This document shows positions 61,479 through 64,000 of a stretch of DNA of 64,000 nt, piece by piece; position 1 is the first letter of the stretch; each line of letters opens with the position of its first letter. The translations under genes and the position numbers were made by a program. The notes beneath the pieces are model-generated. The model saw nothing but the letters and a program-made list of their open reading frames with translations. It was not told where the DNA came from and ran no database searches. This DNA comes from Aquidulcibacter paucihalophilus (GTDB lineage: Bacteria; Pseudomonadota; Alphaproteobacteria; Caulobacterales; Caulobacteraceae), in the NCBI GenBank assembly GCA_030285985.1, contig CP127384.1, forward strand, positions 1,228,501 to 1,292,500, read 5' to 3'.

Positions 61479-62279
61479 TCAGAACTGCTGATACTGCCCG
61501 CCGATGGCGTAGCTGAAGCCGATCGGCAGGGCGTTGCGGAACAGGCTGATGAAGTTGGCCACCTCGCCGAGATTCGAGCGCGGGACGAAGATGATGTCGC
61601 CGCGGCGGAGCGCGATGACCTCGCCGCGCCGGGGGCGCAGGTCGGCCGCGCGCATCATGCGCACGCCGCCCCGGCCACGCCGGATCAGGGCCACTTCGCC
61701 CTGTTTGGCGGTCGGCAGGAAGTCGCCGGCCTGGATGATGGCCTGATAGGCGTCGAGGTCGCCGTTCATCTCGATCATGCCCGGCGTGCGCACCTCGCCG
61801 CCGACCCAGACGCGGATCGGTCCGGCCGTCTTCAGTGTCACCTCCACCACGGGCCGGCGCAGCTGGCTGGCAAAGGCGGCGGAGGCATCGGCCTCGACCT
61901 CGGCGATGGTGCGGTCGGCGGCCATGATCTGGCCGACGAGGGGCAGGGAGATGCGGCCGTCCGGGCCGATCCGCTGGGTGCGGGTCAGTTCGGAGGCCGT
62001 GGGGGTCGCGATCTCGATCTCGTCCCCGGGATAGAGGACGTATTCGGGCTCGGCCTCGGACCAGTCAGCAAAGCCGATCTCGGGGAAGGAGGTCCGGCCC
62101 GGGGCCTGGATGCGGTTGTCGCTGCCGCGACCGTCCTGCGGCAGGGGCATGCGGGAGCCGTAGTCGTCTCCGCCGCCGAGCCCCGGCATACTGGGGAGTG
62201 CCGGCACGCCGCCGCAGCCGCTGACCATCGCACCGGCACCGACAAGGCCCAGCAGCAACAGACGGCGGTCGATGGACAT
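61479..62279 (-). CDS. hfsD: Outer-membrane polysaccharide export lipoprotein (Wza/HfsD-like)
   Basis: 266 residues. Lipobox LLLLGLVGAGAMVSGCGG. Poly_export domain: YVLYPGDEIEIATPTASELTRTQRIGPDGRISLPLVGQIMAADRTIAEVEA in several conserved stretches; SLBB repeats follow (VWVGGEVRTPGMIEMNGDLDAYQAIIQAGDFLPTAKQGEVALIRRG in parts) with a third at RRGDIIFVPRSNLGEVANFI. In Caulobacter hfsD exports holdfast polysaccharide. Gene symbol inferred from neighbour hfsA and taxonomic setting; a capsule or EPS exporter is the alternative. Confidence 0.75.
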   Translation of the reverse strand: MSIDRRLLLLGLVGAGAMVSGCGGVPALPSMPGLGGGDDYGSRMPLPQDGRGSDNRIQAPGRTSFPEIGFADWSEAEPEYVLYPGDEIEIATPTASELTRTQRIGPDGRISLPLVGQIMAADRTIAEVEADASAAFASQLRRPVVEVTLKTAGPIRVWVGGEVRTPGMIEMNGDLDAYQAIIQAGDFLPTAKQGEVALIRRGRGGVRMMRAADLRPRRGEVIALRRGDIIFVPRSNLGEVANFISLFRNALPIGFSYAIGGQYQQF

Positions 62280-62402
62280 GGGGACTCACTCCGCGAAAAC
62301 AGCGTTGAGGGCAGGGTCGGTGCTTATGGGTAACCAGTGGTTAACGCCGCTGCTCCAAGGCTGAACATCCAGGTTCAGTACGATGGAATCAGTCCGCCCC
62401 TC

Positions 62403-63845
62403 ATGCGCACGTCGGCCTACACGACAGTCCGCCCGCGCTACGGCTTCTCGGATGTCGTCGGCCTGCTGTTCCGCGAAACCCTGCTGATGGTCGTGATCTT
62501 CCTGGTGGTGTTCGCCATAGGCACGGCGGCGGTCCTGACCCTGAAGAAGAGCTACACCGCCACCGCCAGCGTCTATGCCGGTGCCGGGCAGGAGTATGTC
62601 TACCAGTCCCGGGTCGGCCAGATCGATCCGAGCCAGCCGCTGGAAGCGGACGCCGTGGCCGGGGCGGAGGCGACCATCCTGGGCAGCCTCGAAGTCAAGC
62701 GCCGGGCTGTCCGCGCCGTCGGTGCCGATACGGTGCTGGGACCGGACGCGACCGGTACGCCGGCGGAGAAGGAAGCTGCGGCGCTCAAGGCGCTGGACGC
62801 AAACCTCGGCGTCGGGGTCACGCCGGGCAGTGCGATCATCGCCGTGTCCTATGAGGCCGATGATCCTGTCCGGGCCGCACAGGTTCTGAACGCCGTCGTC
62901 GATCAGTATCTGGTCCGGCGGCGGCAGGTCTTCCAGGGCTCGACCACCCCGGCCTATGCCGCGCAGCGTGAGGCGTTCGAGACCGACCTCAACACGGCCG
63001 ACGAGGCCTACAACGCCTTCCTGGCGTCCAATGACATCGGCGACTTCGCCACCTTCAAGGCCAGCCTCGCCGCCAGCTATCAGACCACCCAGGCCGAGGC
63101 CCTGTCGCTGCGCGCCCAGCTGAACCAGGCGACCCAGAGGCTGTCGACCCTCGAGGCCCAGCTGGCGCAACAGCCCGCCGAGGTGGTGCTGCAGCAGGAC
63201 CTGAACATCTCGGCCCAGGACCAGATCCTGACGCTGCGCACCCAGCGCGAGGCCCTGCTGTCGCGCTATACGCCCGAGGCCCAGCCCGTGCGGGACATCG
63301 ACCAGCAGATCGCCGACCTGCAGGCCTATGTGGCCACCGGCACCACGGTCGGGCCCAGGGAGGTCCGGACCGGGCCGAGCACCATCTTCACCGAGATCGA
63401 GACCGCCCGGATCACCGCCGCCGCCGACCGCGACGGTCTGGCCGCCCGGCTGGCCGTGGCCGAGGGCCAGCTGAGCCAGCTGCGCTCGCGTCTGGCCGAG
63501 ATGACCCGGCTGGAATCGACCAACGCCAATCTGGCCGGCAATCGCGAGGTCCTGACGACCCTGGTCCGCGACTTCCAGCAGCGCGAGAGCGCCGCCCGTG
63601 CCGACAGTGCCCTGGTCGCCGCCGGGGCGGACAACGTCAATGTGATCGAGCGCGCCGAGGCCCCGACCCGGGGCACCAGCCTGAAGGCACCCCTGCTGGC
63701 GGTGGTCTTCCTGTTCGCGGGCTTTACGGCCCTGTGCGTCGGCCTGCTGCGGGTGTTCACGCGCCGGGGCTATGTGACCCCGGCCTCGACCGGACGGACC
63801 CTCGACATGCCCGTTCTGGCCGTCGCCCCGATGAAGGCCCGATGA
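62403..63845 (+). CDS. hfsA: Polysaccharide chain-length/Wzz-type inner-membrane protein (HfsA-like)
   Basis: 480 residues from ATG 62403. Two membrane segments: TLLMVVIFLVVFAIGTAAVLTL near residue 30 and LKAPLLAVVFLFAGFTALCVGLLRVF near the end, framing a periplasmic coiled coil (YQTTQAEALSLRAQLNQATQRLSTLEAQL in part). This Wzz/GumC form lacks a fused kinase domain; the next gene supplies one. Caulobacter HfsA has this shape. Divergent from hfsD with 123 bp between starts. Confidence 0.78.
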   Translation: MRTSAYTTVRPRYGFSDVVGLLFRETLLMVVIFLVVFAIGTAAVLTLKKSYTATASVYAGAGQEYVYQSRVGQIDPSQPLEADAVAGAEATILGSLEVKRRAVRAVGADTVLGPDATGTPAEKEAAALKALDANLGVGVTPGSAIIAVSYEADDPVRAAQVLNAVVDQYLVRRRQVFQGSTTPAYAAQREAFETDLNTADEAYNAFLASNDIGDFATFKASLAASYQTTQAEALSLRAQLNQATQRLSTLEAQLAQQPAEVVLQQDLNISAQDQILTLRTQREALLSRYTPEAQPVRDIDQQIADLQAYVATGTTVGPREVRTGPSTIFTEIETARITAAADRDGLAARLAVAEGQLSQLRSRLAEMTRLESTNANLAGNREVLTTLVRDFQQRESAARADSALVAAGADNVNVIERAEAPTRGTSLKAPLLAVVFLFAGFTALCVGLLRVFTRRGYVTPASTGRTLDMPVLAVAPMKAR

Positions 63846-63893
63846 CCCCGCCCGTGTTAGCGTAGGAGCCTGTAACGGGCGCGTAGCGATTCG

Positions 63894-64000
63894 ATGGTCG
63901 ATCTGACATCCGAAATGGCGGCTCTCTGGGCTGCGCTGGGACCGGCGCGGGGCCATCGCGGCCGCGTGGTCCAGATCGCCGCCGCCTCCTCGGGCGAGGG
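63894..64000 (+). CDS. hfsB: Start of a CpsD/HfsB-like tyrosine-kinase-related ATPase, partial
   Basis: The first 35 codons only (MVDLTSEMAALWAALGPARG and a VVQIAAASSGEG-type segment). The last part resembles the Walker A region of CpsD/CapB/HfsB proteins (VVQ-AASSGEG), cut by the window. Position 48 bp after hfsA, as in the Caulobacter hfs locus. Confidence 0.55.
   Translation, partial: MVDLTSEMAALWAALGPARGHRGRVVQIAAASSGE

Overview
This 64-kb stretch of very GC-rich DNA looks like the chromosome of a stalked or prosthecate alphaproteobacterium of the order Caulobacterales, most likely Brevundimonas or a close relative. The evidence is the mreB-mreC-mreD-PBP2-rodA order, a TipN-like polarity protein, an hfsD/hfsA/hfsB-like holdfast polysaccharide export locus, the alphaproteobacterial DUF3126 and DUF6173-type proteins, and many 4-bp ATGA gene overlaps. 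Nearly all genes are ordinary housekeeping genes. No prophage, integron, insertion sequence with a transposase, CRISPR array, rRNA or tRNA was seen.

Layout. 1-2.9 kb: an ArsR-methyltransferase regulator cut by the window edge (probably methionine-cycle control), a secreted EF-hand protein and a 2-hydroxyacid dehydrogenase. 2.9-11.6 kb: EttA, an SDR/2OG-oxygenase pair, a TrmN6-like methyltransferase, polyprenyl diphosphate synthase, a VapC toxin with an unusual DUF7662-type antitoxin, aspartate aminotransferase, a VTT membrane protein and a hemerythrin-like protein. 11.8-17.9 kb: the elongasome operon. 18.2-25.2 kb: a DUF6173-like protein, prolyl aminopeptidase, DUF423, an MFS transporter, a peptidase-C15-like protein and the TipN-like protein. 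25.2-32.6 kb: phospholipase D and EEP nuclease, the lemA-TPM-TPM operon, folD and a secreted protein of five PPC repeats. 33.1-38.8 kb: a full histidine-degradation locus (hutH, hutU, hutG, hutI). 38.8-46.8 kb: nitroreductase, Nudix, cysE, DUF3126, a Lys/Ala/Pro-rich histone-like protein, prmA, Xaa-Pro aminopeptidase and an aldo/keto reductase. 46.3-55.3 kb: ligA, secreted and lipoproteins, an M28 peptidase, and the ppk-ppx pair. 55.4-61.3 kb: two RcnB-like proteins, a GST, a Sel1-like small protein, a SOUL lipoprotein, a crotonase and an SDR. 61.5-64 kb: the start of the holdfast export locus.

The non-coding DNA is more unusual than the genes. Four kinds of dispersed intergenic element can be read by eye: (i) two diverged ~280-bp copies of one element (18650-18928 on +, 32685-32963 on -), with fixed spacing between conserved blocks, hairpins whose paired bases co-vary, and terminator-like ends, a candidate structured RNA or miniature element; (ii) three long hairpins whose arms are tandem 7-bp units (AATCACC or its complement); (iii) a 231-bp inverted repeat with 49-bp arms rich in GTTGTG; and (iv) two REP-like hairpins that bracket hutH. 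The first is the best candidate for something undescribed; second is the toxin-antitoxin pair whose antitoxin appears to join a DUF7662-like domain to a VapB-like tail.
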